64,000 bases of DNA from Rhizobium lentis (GCF_014200175.1 NZ_JACHBD010000004.1:310001-374000); one strand, 5' to 3'. Counted from the stretch's first letter, positions 42,895-50,332 are shown. Notes: a model not told the origin generated them from the sequence alone. Numbers and translations are program-made.

Positions 42895-43973
42895 GCAGCG
42901 ACCTTTCGCTTGCGCGCATCGCGGACCGCCTTGTCGGCGATCAGTTCCGCATAGCGTGCGTGGATGCTGGCGCGATCGAGGTGCGCCGATCGGAAACCTA
43001 AAATCCCGCTGATCGCCTGTCTGGTGGTCGCCAGAATGTCGGCCTCGGTATCTGTCAGCATCCGGGTCGGCCAGCCCTTCACGTAGAGCATCGAGGGCGT
43101 GATGAACTTTTCGAACAGGGCGCGTTCGGTGGCCTTGACCTTGGCCGTGGCCAGGGCGCGTTGCGACTTTTCGTCGAGCAAGTGCGGGGCGACATCACCG
43201 AGCCATCGCGCGCCCTGAAAGGCAAAGCTGCTGGCAGATTCTAAGGCCACCATGCGACGGAAAAGGTCGTGGCTTTCCGGCTGCGCCGCGGCCGCTGTCA
43301 GATCCGCAATATTCGACATGATGCAGAAGCGGCAGGAAACGCGACTCATTCCGAAATCGCGATAGGCCGGATGCAGCACAACGCCGCTGGTATCGATCGC
43401 GGAAAAGACATCTTGGACGGTCCAGTCGACGATCGGCCGCCAGTTGATGATCGGCTGCTCGGCTTCGCGATCAGCGATCGAGGCTTTGGCGCGCGCCGAG
43501 CTTTCATCCCTGCGAACGCCGGTCACGTTGACGATCAGGCGTCCGCCATAGCGACGCTTGAGGGCAGCGCGAATGACATGGGTTTTCAGCTCCGAGGTGC
43601 AGAACCGCATGGAAGGCGTCGACCAGCACGGAACGAGCGTCACCGTGCTGAGCTTCTCGTAACGCTCCACGCTGGAGCGCCATCGGGCCTCCCACCGCTC
43701 CATCAGGTCGCCAGCATTGCGGCGAACCACCAGCAGTTCGGCGCCCAGATGCTTTGCCAGCCTTTCGCAGACCGGCAGGCTGTCGTCCCATTCGACGACG
43801 CCGAGATCGCTATGAACGAGGATGCGCGGGCCGCCATGACTGATTGAGTCGAGATAGCGGAAGGTCGCGAGCGCAGCCGCCTGACTATCCTTGCCGCCGG
43901 AAACGCCGATCGCTACTGGAGCGTCTTTTGCGAGCTCGTCGGAAACGAGCGTGACAATTGCTATCGCCTTCAC
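42891..43973 (-). CDS. PAPS-reductase/DndC-like PP-loop protein
   Basis: 360 residues, GTG start overlapping the methyltransferase stop. The PP-loop AIGVSGGKDSQAAAL (21-35) binds ATP and places it in the N-type ATP pyrophosphatase superfamily with PAPS reductase, DndC and tRNA thiolases. Later blocks are VTGVRRDESSARAK and INWRPIVDWTVQDVF, the family pattern. SCRFCIM plus PCWSTPSMRFC provide Cys residues that could hold an iron-sulphur cluster. In a row with three methyltransferase genes it may take part in DNA or nucleotide thiolation. True sulphate reduction is unlikely here. Confidence 0.72.
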   Translation of the reverse strand: MKAIAIVTLVSDELAKDAPVAIGVSGGKDSQAAALATFRYLDSISHGGPRILVHSDLGVVEWDDSLPVCERLAKHLGAELLVVRRNAGDLMERWEARWRSSVERYEKLSTVTLVPCWSTPSMRFCTSELKTHVIRAALKRRYGGRLIVNVTGVRRDESSARAKASIADREAEQPIINWRPIVDWTVQDVFSAIDTSGVVLHPAYRDFGMSRVSCRFCIMSNIADLTAAAAQPESHDLFRRMVALESASSFAFQGARWLGDVAPHLLDEKSQRALATAKVKATERALFEKFITPSMLYVKGWPTRMLTDTEADILATTRQAISGILGFRSAHLDRASIHARYAELIADKAVRDARKRKVAA

Positions 43974-45526
43974 GCCGCCACCCCCTGCACCTGCTCGATC
44001 AGTTCGAAGAGCTTCCGATCATTGATGACCGCCGCCGTCGCCTTGAGCGCGGTCCAGCCGCCACTCGCCGTCTTGAAGCGCCCTTCGCCTGCGGGATTGA
44101 TGAGCTTCTTTTCCAGCATCCAATGAATGGCGCCCTCCGCCGTCGACGGGCGCACGCCGACCGCACGGCGCAACTCGACCGCGTCGAAATCATCCTTGCC
44201 CGCGCACCAGATGAGCGCTTTCGCCGAGATATCCTCAACCCGCTCGTCGAGCGTCTTGCGCGGCGTGTCGCGGCGGAATTCGTCGAAATTGATGTTGCCG
44301 ATATTGCCGCCGGCGCCCGGCTGCAGCGCTTGCGCCTCCTCGAAATCCTTCCAGTCGACGCGCTTGATGACCGTTGTGTCGCCATAGCTGCCGTCCTCCT
44401 GCCGCTCCCAGACGAACCACGCGGTATTCATCCGGCTGGACGCCTTTGGCCCCTCGTAACCCTCGCGGTGCATCATCGGCAGGCGGCGCTTGAAGACGTA
44501 GACGCGGGCCGGCGGGTTCTCGTCCATGACGAAGTTGCGCGCCTCGTCGGCGAAGCCGCAGAGGAAGTTGAGATTGAGCAGCAGCGCCATTTTGCGCGGC
44601 TTGTGAACGCGCAGTGCATGCGCGACGTAATCGTTGAGCACCTCGCCATAGGGCGGGTTGCTGACGATGTCAGGCCCCTCGCCTTCTTCATCCGGCGCGG
44701 TGGCGAGGAAGTCGCCGACCGTCTGCAGCTCGCCGTGCCGGGTCACCGTGCCACGGTCGACGAGATCGGAAATGATCACCTCGTAACCGGCCGCTTCCAG
44801 CACGCGCGAAATCGCCCCGAGGCCGCAGGAGGATTCCCAGACCGTGCCGGAGAAACTTTCATAGGCGAGCAGCGTGCGCGTCGCCTCGACCGGCGTCTGA
44901 TAGAAATTGTCGCCGCGATCTTCCTTGCTGGCCGAGGCGGTGCCGACGGCGGCTCGTAGATTGGCGCGGCTCGGCTCGAATCCCTGCGCCAGGCGCGCTT
45001 CGATCGCCCGCTCGACAAGGCCCGGCTGCTTCGCCTCGGCGTCGCGCAGCTTGCGGGCTTCGTGGATTTCCTTCGACGAGAGACCCGCATCCTTCAGCGT
45101 GAAAACATTCTCGTCTGGAATGTTTTTCGGGCGGCCCTGCGTCGCCAGCACGCCGGCCTTCTGAGCATCGTCATATTGGTCGGCGAGCGCCATCTTGGCC
45201 CGGCTTTCGATCAGCAGCGCATCGCCCTGCATTTGGCGCGCCTTGCCGATCAGCTGTTCGCTGGCCTTCATGCGCTTGCCATAGCTGGCGGCCGCCTTGG
45301 CCTGGTCATAGGCGCCTGAGGAAAGCAGCAGTGCCGCCTGATAGTCCTGCTCATCGAAGAGCTTCCGCGCCCGCTCGATCGTCGCGGCGAGATCGGAGGC
45401 ATCGGCGCGGGCCGCGGGCAGCAACCCCTTGCCCGGCGCGGCGGCTGCAGCCTTCAGGCCACCGAGCGTCGTCTCGATCGACGGACCGCCGGAAACCGAA
45501 ATGGTGATCGGGAGGTCGTCGCTCAC
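43970..45526 (-). CDS. Adenine-type DNA methyltransferase with N-terminal helical domain
   Basis: 518 residues, GTG start. Residues 40-200 are helical and charged (LFDEQDYQAALLLSSGAYDQ...IHEARKLRDAEAKQPGLVER), including a possible HTH at LKDAGLSSKEIHEARKL. The methyltransferase follows: WESSCGLGAISRVLE (230-244) is motif I and DIVSNPPYGEV (286-296) is the catalytic motif IV. The C-terminal 120 residues contain a winged-helix-like part (DDFDAVELRRAVGVRPSTAE). It should add a methyl group to adenine N6 (or cytosine N4) in phage DNA. Confidence 0.75.
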   Translation of the reverse strand: MSDDLPITISVSGGPSIETTLGGLKAAAAAPGKGLLPAARADASDLAATIERARKLFDEQDYQAALLLSSGAYDQAKAAASYGKRMKASEQLIGKARQMQGDALLIESRAKMALADQYDDAQKAGVLATQGRPKNIPDENVFTLKDAGLSSKEIHEARKLRDAEAKQPGLVERAIEARLAQGFEPSRANLRAAVGTASASKEDRGDNFYQTPVEATRTLLAYESFSGTVWESSCGLGAISRVLEAAGYEVIISDLVDRGTVTRHGELQTVGDFLATAPDEEGEGPDIVSNPPYGEVLNDYVAHALRVHKPRKMALLLNLNFLCGFADEARNFVMDENPPARVYVFKRRLPMMHREGYEGPKASSRMNTAWFVWERQEDGSYGDTTVIKRVDWKDFEEAQALQPGAGGNIGNINFDEFRRDTPRKTLDERVEDISAKALIWCAGKDDFDAVELRRAVGVRPSTAEGAIHWMLEKKLINPAGEGRFKTASGGWTALKATAAVINDRKLFELIEQVQGVAA

Positions 45527-45735
45527 GGGCGCACCTCGCTGCGCATCGCCGTCTCGACCGGATACCAGCGCGAAGCGAGCTTGAGGTCACGCCGCAGGAG
45601 CCCGACGGCGTTAAGCCTCAGGCAGGCTTGCCGTTCGCGCGGGATCGTGTCGTCGACTAGGCCGTCGCGCTCGGCGACCTGCAGCATGCGTGCCGCAGTG
45701 CTGCGGCGGCCGTCGATCGCGCCTGGAGTTTTCAC
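45523..45735 (-). CDS. Small basic phage protein, unknown
   Basis: A 70-residue protein (GTG start) with many Arg residues (GRRSTAARMLQVAERDG ... RRDLKLASRWYP). Coupled by overlaps to both neighbours. Helical; may be a DNA-binding accessory protein, but no motif is decisive. Confidence 0.45.
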   Translation of the reverse strand: MKTPGAIDGRRSTAARMLQVAERDGLVDDTIPRERQACLRLNAVGLLRRDLKLASRWYPVETAMRSEVRP

Positions 45736-46181
45736 TTAGCAGCACCCCGCAATGGCGCGGTCTCGCGCTCCCGCGAAACCTGGTGACGTGCCCTCTGGAT
45801 GGATTTCCAGCGTTCTTCGTCCATCCAGTCGGGCAGTTCGATGATGATCGCCCCCCCCTCGACCTCACGCCGCTTCGGCTCTTCGAACGAAAGCGCGATC
45901 TGCGGCGTCCAGTTGGTTTCTGGCAGCCGAAAGATCACCGTGTGTTTCATGAAGGTCGGCTTGAAATGCCCGGCGTCGGTGGGCTTGATCATCATCTTGC
46001 CCTTGTCACCGTTCTCGCCCAGCAGGAGATCGAACCGCTCCGCCTGCTTGAAGAGCAACGTGAAGAGCGCCGACGGGATGCTGATCTGCAGGCGGAACGG
46101 GGCGCCGCGCATCGAGACCGTCGATATCTTGAATGCGCCCGTTTTCGCCTTCGGCGTAGGCACGATCATGCTGAAGCCCAT
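45732..46181 (-). CDS. Phage protein, early operon, unknown
   Basis: 149 residues from ATG 46181 with GAGGGAAC upstream. Beta-rich pattern: TGAFKISTVSMRG, APFRLQISIPSALF, GENGDKGKMMIKPT, MKHTVIFRLPETN, GAIIIELPDWMDEERW. This could be a single-strand binding or recombination accessory protein, but no family is recognised. Confidence 0.5.
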   Translation of the reverse strand: MGFSMIVPTPKAKTGAFKISTVSMRGAPFRLQISIPSALFTLLFKQAERFDLLLGENGDKGKMMIKPTDAGHFKPTFMKHTVIFRLPETNWTPQIALSFEEPKRREVEGGAIIIELPDWMDEERWKSIQRARHQVSRERETAPLRGAAK

Positions 46182-46251
46182 GGTAGTTCCCTCGTTTAGA
46201 TCCGCGCGCGGCAGATCATTGCCCAACATCCGCAACGCCCTTGCGCGGCGG

Positions 46252-46485
46252 TCACTCAGCCCTCATCAAAGCGTCGAGATAGCCGCGCCCCTTCTCGGTC
46301 ACGGTCACGAAATGCCGGTCGCCGGAAAGCCGCCTGACATAACCGCCGGCGACGGCCACCTCGGCGCCGCGCCGGTCGCTGTCGAGTGCGAGCGGATAGG
46401 CGCGGCCGTGGCGGGCGAAAAACTGCGCTGCCCGATAGAGCAGGCTGCGGCCGTCGCGATTGAGCCCCGGCTCGGTCACCCGCAT
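46252..46485 (-). CDS. Winged-helix-like small protein
   Basis: 77 residues; TGATG overlap with the CII-like gene (GTG 46488 alternative). RDGRSLLYRAAQFFARHGRA and GYVRRLSGDRHFVTVTEKG look like a helix followed by a beta-wing, as in small DNA-binding proteins. Function unknown; co-expressed with the regulator before it. Confidence 0.5.
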   Translation of the reverse strand: MRVTEPGLNRDGRSLLYRAAQFFARHGRAYPLALDSDRRGAEVAVAGGYVRRLSGDRHFVTVTEKGRGYLDALMRAE

Positions 46486-46973
46486 CACTCCCCGCCTACG
46501 ATCTTGAGGCCGGCCTTCGCGCCGCCCGAGGCTTTGATCACGGCGAGCGCTTGCCGGAGATCCGAAGCCGCCCGCTCCAGGCCGCTCGCCAGCCGGTCGA
46601 CCGTCGTCGCCTCGCTCGGCGTCACCTGGCCGTCGCTGATCGCCACGGCGATGGCGTTGGCAACCTCGGCGGAGTGCCGCATCAGCTCTGCATGGCTGGT
46701 CAGGACATTCACCTCGGCGCGCCGGGCCTCGTCCGGATCCGTCAGCCGACGGCCATTGGTCTCGGCGAGCACCGCCGTCACCAGCGGCTGGCCGCAGTCG
46801 CGTTCCAGCATGGCGATCGCACCGACCGGCATCAGGTCGGGCTCCGAACCATTGTTCCAGCGACCGACCTCGCTCTTCGAATAACCGGACTTTTCGACGA
46901 CGCGCATGATGCCGCCGCAGCGCTCGATCAGGTCCCTTTGGGCCGCCTTGATGCGATAGAGGAATGCGTCCAT
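46485..46973 (-). CDS. CII-like/HTH phage regulator
   Basis: 162 residues from ATG 46973 (GGAG eight bases upstream). The N-terminal 60 residues contain an HTH: IKAAQRDLIERCGGIMRVVE, KSGYSKSEVGRWNNGSEPDL. The C-terminal two-thirds is a helical oligomerisation domain. It is the second gene of the leftward operon after the Cro-like gene and its terminator, the position of lambda cII. Two perfect palindromes TTCCCG-N3-CGGGAA sit 30-72 bases upstream and may be its own operators. Confidence 0.65.
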   Translation of the reverse strand: MDAFLYRIKAAQRDLIERCGGIMRVVEKSGYSKSEVGRWNNGSEPDLMPVGAIAMLERDCGQPLVTAVLAETNGRRLTDPDEARRAEVNVLTSHAELMRHSAEVANAIAVAISDGQVTPSEATTVDRLASGLERAASDLRQALAVIKASGGAKAGLKIVGGE

Positions 46974-47002
46974 GTCCTTCACTCCAGACAAAACAAAAGC
47001 TC

Positions 47003-47017
47003 TTCCCGCGCCGGGAA
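47003..47017. promoter_or_regulatory. Operator-like palindrome TTCCCG-CGC-CGGGAA
   Basis: Perfect 6+6 palindrome with 3-base centre, 30 bases upstream of the CII-like start. A second copy with the same half-sites lies 28 bp away (centre to centre), so both would face nearly the same side of the helix at about 2.7 turns. Confidence 0.6.
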
Positions 47018-47030
47018 TTCCGGCGGGGTT

Positions 47031-47045
47031 TTCCCGTGGCGGGAA
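47031..47045. promoter_or_regulatory. Operator-like palindrome TTCCCG-TGG-CGGGAA
   Basis: Second copy of the half-site pair TTCCCG/CGGGAA in the leader between the Cro-like and CII-like genes. Confidence 0.6.
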
Positions 47046-47130
47046 CGATGCGGAAATGTGAAAACTCAGCCCATCAAGAGATCACGGGGGACCGCATGAC
47101 TGGGCAAAACACAAACTGCGAAAAGAAGAT

Positions 47131-47163
47131 GCGCCGGACGCTTGAGGCCCGCCCGTCCGGCGC
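47131..47163 (-). terminator. Intrinsic terminator after the Cro-like gene (tR1-like)
   Basis: GCGCCGGACG (47131-47140) pairs exactly with CGTCCGGCGC (47154-47163). On the minus strand the stem is followed by ATCTTCTTTTCGC. It lies 47 bases after the Cro-like stop and before the CII-like gene, the position of lambda tR1. Confidence 0.7.
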
Positions 47164-47209
47164 AAGGCGGCGCCGCGATCACTACCTTCGCAGCGCTTCA
47201 GGGAGAGGT

Positions 47210-47434
47210 TCATTCGGCGGCCTCCGAAATCCCGAAGAATTCAGGCAGCAGCGCATGACGCTTAATCCCGGTCACGGCCTCGATTTCGATCGCGCGGCGC
47301 GGCGTGATATTGCCACGCTCCCAGCGCATGACCGTCGATTTGTCGACAGGCGGCGTGAAGAGCTTACCGAATTCCTCAAGGGACATCCGGTCATGCTCTT
47401 CGCGATAGGTCGTGATTTCCGATTTGTTCGCCAT
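47210..47434 (-). CDS. Cro-like HTH repressor
   Basis: 74 residues from ATG 47434 (MANKSEITTYREEHDRMSLE). An HTH of the XRE/Cro type spans about residues 17-50 (SLEEFGKLFTPPVDKSTVMR, WERGNITPRRAIEIEAVTG). Divergent from the repressor-like gene at 47530 with a 95-base operator region between. Probably directs the lytic choice by occupying the 17-bp operators. Confidence 0.7.
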   Translation of the reverse strand: MANKSEITTYREEHDRMSLEEFGKLFTPPVDKSTVMRWERGNITPRRAIEIEAVTGIKRHALLPEFFGISEAAE

Positions 47435-47444
47435 GCCGTTAGAG

Positions 47445-47461
47445 GTTGCATAACTTGCAAC
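47445..47461. promoter_or_regulatory. 17-bp operator, left copy
   Basis: GTTGCATAACTTGCAAC on the plus strand, which reads GTTGCAAGTTATGCAAC on the minus strand. That matches the right operator at 48737-48753 at 16 of 17 positions. It lies 10 bases upstream of the Cro-like start and should control its expression and perhaps that of the divergent repressor. Confidence 0.65.
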
Positions 47462-47529
47462 ATTTGGCAAGAGCGAATCTTGCACACCGGTATAACGAAA
47501 ATCCTTTGCCACAATTGTATGGTTGCGAA

Positions 47530-47871
47530 ATGAACAACGTCGCACATATCCATACCGATAAGACGCCAGTTCGCGTCCACTTCATCGTCGAGTGGGCGGA
47601 AAAAAGGAATCTGAAGCAGTCCGATATCGTGCGCGAAATCGGCGCCGACAAGGGATTGGTATCCCGCTGGTTCGGGGGAACCGTTCCAAAGCCTGAATAT
47701 CTCGAGAAGCTCGCCGCCCTCTTTGGAACGGACATCCACGGGATTTTCCGTCACCCCGACGATGATTGGCTGGCGCAGTTCTTTAAGGACAAATCTGCCG
47801 AACAGCGAGAGCGCGCGATCGACATGTTGCGTCTCTTGTTCAACGAGAACAAGACCGGGACAAACAACTAG
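47530..47871 (+). CDS. Prophage repressor (CI-like, XRE HTH), no cleavage domain
   Basis: 113 residues from ATG 47530. HTH of the XRE family at about residues 18-70: VHFIVEWAEKRNLKQSDIVR, EIGADKGLVSRWFGG, TVPKPEYLEKLAALFG. It ends after 40 helical residues, with no LexA/S24 autocleavage domain, so SOS cleavage as in lambda CI is not expected. Divergent from the Cro-like gene; stop codon overlaps the convergent gene by four bases. Operators are probably the 17-bp sites. Confidence 0.68.
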   Translation: MNNVAHIHTDKTPVRVHFIVEWAEKRNLKQSDIVREIGADKGLVSRWFGGTVPKPEYLEKLAALFGTDIHGIFRHPDDDWLAQFFKDKSAEQRERAIDMLRLLFNENKTGTNN

Positions 47872-48197
47872 TCCTCAGTCTCGAGAAAGGCCAGGGCGGC
47901 AGCAAGCATCGGCCCAACGATCGAATAGTCGCCCTCTTCATCAGCCTTTTTTGCCAGCCTCAAAGCAGCAATCGCGCCCTCCCTCGTCCGAGCTGGCGCT
48001 TTCCATTCCTGGATCACCAGCAACGGCCCGGCGTAGGAAGCCGCCGCATATGCGTTTGCGAGTTCATCGGAATGCATCGGCGCATTGCTATTATAATCTT
48101 CCATCGCCGCGCGAAAATTGTCTACAGCAGCCAAGATCGGGTCGCCGCGCCGGACGCCTCCATCACTCTTGATGGGGAATCTCAACAGTTCAGCCAT
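47868..48197 (-). CDS. Immunity-region protein, unknown
   Basis: 109 residues from ATG 48197, with AAGGAA just upstream. MAELLRFPIKSDGGVRRGDP, then a helical DNFRAAMEDYN and an LAAALAFLETED end. Convergent with the repressor gene with a four-base overlap of stops, so transcription could interfere with it. Could modulate the repressor; no family known. Confidence 0.5.
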   Translation of the reverse strand: MAELLRFPIKSDGGVRRGDPILAAVDNFRAAMEDYNSNAPMHSDELANAYAAASYAGPLLVIQEWKAPARTREGAIAALRLAKKADEEGDYSIVGPMLAAALAFLETED

Positions 48198-48360
48198 TTC
48201 CTTTACCAAATAACTAAATTCCCTACCCAATCCGTCTGATCAGCCAGAGCGATCAGTCATAACTTAAACAACTAATACTATGTACCCGCGGCGCGCAAGG
48301 CATCCGTGGGGTCACTGTGGGTCATTTGAGGCGATCAAGTTTTATGTCAGCAATGAAATT

Positions 48361-48594
48361 ATGTCCCGCGAAGATCCTACCTTCAAGCTGCGGATCACAC
48401 CCGACCTGCGAAGGAAGGTAGTCGAGGCCGCAAAGGAAAATAAGCGTTCCCTGAACGCCGAAATCAAAGCCAGGCTCGAATCCACTTTTGATCATTCCGA
48501 CGCTCCCGCGGCGGCAGTTGCGTTGCGTGAAATCATCGATCGCGCGACAGCCCTGCTGAAGGCCTATGAAGAGCCGGATAAAAACCAGAATTAA
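48361..48594 (+). CDS. Arc-like ribbon-helix-helix DNA-binding protein
   Basis: 77 residues from ATG 48361. SREDPTFKLRITPDLRRKVV, EAAKENKRSLNAEIKARLE is the Arc/MetJ ribbon-helix-helix pattern (strand FKLRIT, then two helices). The C-terminal part is helical. In P22 the Arc protein acts in the immI region; here it sits beside the repressor and upstream of the rightward early operon, so control of that promoter is plausible. Confidence 0.72.
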   Translation: MSREDPTFKLRITPDLRRKVVEAAKENKRSLNAEIKARLESTFDHSDAPAAAVALREIIDRATALLKAYEEPDKNQN

Positions 48595-48689
48595 AATCGC
48601 TCCTCTTCGCGCTGGTGACTAACCCGCGCCTCGCGCGACCGCTCCCGCACAAGCGTTCCTTCTCCATTCCGAACACTTTGATTCGTTTC

Positions 48690-48709
48690 GTGCAACATCG
48701 ATGTTGCAC
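48690..48709. promoter_or_regulatory. Perfect 20-bp palindrome GTGCAACATCGATGTTGCAC
   Basis: Fully self-complementary; its arms contain the half-site GTTGCA found in the 17-bp operators, and it overlaps the operator at 48703-48719. Could be bound by the repressor or the Arc-like protein. Confidence 0.6.
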
Positions 48710-48719
48710 GTTATGCAAT
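48703..48719. promoter_or_regulatory. 17-bp operator, right copy 1
   Basis: GTTGCACGTTATGCAAT matches the copy at 48737-48753 at 15 of 17 positions. Centre-to-centre distance 34 bp. Confidence 0.6.
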
Positions 48720-48727
48720 TTTCATCG

Positions 48728-48756
48728 TTGACGATAGTTGCATGTTATGCAACATT
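48728..48756 (+). promoter_or_regulatory. Candidate rightward early promoter
   Basis: TTGACG at 48728-48733 resembles a -35 box; the expected -10 region (AACATT, about 48751-48756) is a poor match. The right operator 48737-48753 covers the spacer, so bound repressor would block it. It drives the operon from 48864. Confidence 0.4.
48737..48753. promoter_or_regulatory. 17-bp operator, right copy 2
   Basis: GTTGCATGTTATGCAAC, a 7+7 perfect inverted repeat with a 3-base centre. The best-conserved of the three operators and almost identical to the left one when that is read on the minus strand. Confidence 0.68.
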
Positions 48757-48863
48757 CCCGCTGTCCGGTGATCCTCCTCCCTCATCCGGACGTGGCGCGC
48801 AGAGACGCCGCCGGTCCGCACTCTCGCGGCCGGCGGCGGGCCGCGCAGGAGACGGGAGGGTCA

Positions 48864-49055
48864 ATGGAGATCGTCATGAAGAAAGTTGAAGTCACCGCCG
48901 CTGACCGCCGCGACCGTCAGGAGATGCTGCGTCTTTACGAGGAGCGCGGCCCGCAGACCGAAAGGACCCTGCTTGCCGCCGGCATCAGTCTCGAGAGCCA
49001 GGCGCGCAACGCGCCATGGGTCGCCGAGCAAGTCAAGCTCGCCGAGGCCGCCTGA
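48864..49055 (+). CDS. First gene of rightward early operon, unknown
   Basis: 63 residues from ATG 48864 behind GGGAGGG (ATG 48876 is an alternative). Highly charged and helical (VTAADRRDRQEMLRLYEERG, WVAEQVKLAEAA). It starts about 110 bases downstream of the operator cluster. No family recognised; a small regulator or host-takeover protein is possible. Confidence 0.5.
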   Translation: MEIVMKKVEVTAADRRDRQEMLRLYEERGPQTERTLLAAGISLESQARNAPWVAEQVKLAEAA

Positions 49056-49125
49056 GGGCGTCCGCTTCGGTCACCGCCGCGTCCAGGAACGCGGCGGGTT
49101 CCGAAACGGATGAACGGAGGGCTTC

Positions 49126-49443
49126 ATGACATCCGAGGTTTTTGAAAGTTGGGCGATCGTCGAGCTGATGGGCCATCGCAAGCGCCCCGGCTACGCGAAG
49201 GAAGTCGAAATCGCAGGCGGCAAGATGCTGCGCGTCGATATTCCCGTCAGCGACGGCGAGAGCGTGACTGAATTCTACGGAACCCCCGCGATCTACGCGA
49301 TCCGCCCCGCGACCGAGGAAGTCTGCCGCGATATGGCCTATCGCAGCTACGGCATCGATCCTCGTCCCGTCCGCCCCGTCGATTACCGTCCGCACCCCTC
49401 GCTCGCCTCGTCGAGTGCGGACGATGACGGCGACGAAATCTGA
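49126..49443 (+). CDS. Conserved-looking phage protein, unknown
   Basis: 105 residues, GGAGGG before the ATG. FESWAIVELMGHRKRPGYAK, VEIAGGKMLRVDIP and EFYGTPAIYAIRPATEEV form a compact beta-rich domain seen in many alphaproteobacterial phages. The C-terminus is Pro/Arg then acidic. Function unknown. Confidence 0.55.
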   Translation: MTSEVFESWAIVELMGHRKRPGYAKEVEIAGGKMLRVDIPVSDGESVTEFYGTPAIYAIRPATEEVCRDMAYRSYGIDPRPVRPVDYRPHPSLASSSADDDGDEI

Positions 49444-49453
49444 GGGCACCCCG

Positions 49454-49702
49454 ATGAACCACTTCACACCCTTTCTACCGGCCGCCGCCATCTCCCGCGG
49501 AAACCCCCGGCCGAAGTCCAGCAGCCGCGATCTCGAAACGCGGCTGCTGGAAGCCACACGGACGCGTCAGGCGCCGCAGCGCGCCAAGGCTGTCGACCTT
49601 CTGATCGGCATTCAGGCCGAGCGCATGCGCGCCATCGAATTCACGGTGCTTTTCGTCATCGTGTTCTGGCTCGGTTTCGCGATCGCGCTGAGGATTCCCT
49701 GA
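49454..49702 (+). CDS. Small membrane-anchored phage protein
   Basis: 82 residues from ATG 49454. A soluble basic N-terminus (RGNPRPKSSSRDLETRLLEA) is followed by one C-terminal transmembrane helix (IEFTVLFVIVFWLGFAIAL). This is a tail-anchored topology. The stop overlaps the next start (TGATG). Function unknown. Confidence 0.5.
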   Translation: MNHFTPFLPAAAISRGNPRPKSSSRDLETRLLEATRTRQAPQRAKAVDLLIGIQAERMRAIEFTVLFVIVFWLGFAIALRIP

Positions 49703-49965
49703 TGGGCTCTCTCGTCCCCACGCTGGTAGCGCTCTCGGCCGTCCAGGCGGCGGCCATCATGGGCATGCTCGTCTGGCTCGTCCGTAAGGATGACCGGCGC
49801 CGCAAGGAGATCACCGCCGCGATCGAGTTCGCGCTCGGCCTCAATCTCTTCCGCCAGAGAAATTTCCTTCGCCTCTTCATCGACGGCGAGGATGCCGCCA
49901 TCAATCGCGACTATCCCGAATGGGCCGATTACCGCGCCCGCTTTTACGCCCTGGAGGGCTTTTGA
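49702..49965 (+). CDS. Small membrane protein, unknown
   Basis: 87 residues: an N-terminal transmembrane helix (residues 4-25, LVPTLVALSAVQAAAIMGML), then a charged cytoplasmic helix and ending ADYRARFYALEGF. Pairs with the upstream tail-anchored protein. Confidence 0.5.
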   Translation: MGSLVPTLVALSAVQAAAIMGMLVWLVRKDDRRRKEITAAIEFALGLNLFRQRNFLRLFIDGEDAAINRDYPEWADYRARFYALEGF

Positions 49966-49966
49966 C

Positions 49967-50332
49967 ATGGCCGAGATCGTGCATTTTCCCGCCCGCCCCC
50001 TCGCATCCGATCACGCGCGCCCGGCGCTGCACCTCGTCTGCGATATCGCCGACCTGGTCGATGCCGAGACGGAGGCGAAGGCCCACGCCTATGTGGCAAA
50101 CGCCATGGAAAACCTGGCCTCGGCCAATCTCGAGCTCAATGCCGCCAACATCATCCTGCTCGAGCGCGGCGGCGATGTCGCCGAGCTCGTCAGCGACGAG
50201 GTCATCACCAGCCTCTGCCACGCCCTGATCGCCGTCATCGACGCCAGGGGCAACCGCAACGACGACCGGCCGCTGCGCAATATCGCGGCCAAGGCGATCG
50301 CCGAGCGGGAGGGAAGCCACCATGGCAACTAG
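49967..50332 (+). CDS. Helical phage protein, unknown
   Basis: 121 residues from ATG 49967, one base after the previous stop. Long helices (ETEAKAHAYVANAMENLASA, LSDEVITSL-like region) and few motifs. Overlaps the next gene by 11 bases. No family recognised. Confidence 0.45.
   Translation: MAEIVHFPARPLASDHARPALHLVCDIADLVDAETEAKAHAYVANAMENLASANLELNAANIILLERGGDVAELVSDEVITSLCHALIAVIDARGNRNDDRPLRNIAAKAIAEREGSHHGN

Noticed and set aside
47046..47130. Possible rightward small gene starting MTGQNTNCEKK near 47097
   Set aside because: The frame runs through the terminator and into antisense of the Cro-like gene with no ribosome-binding site.
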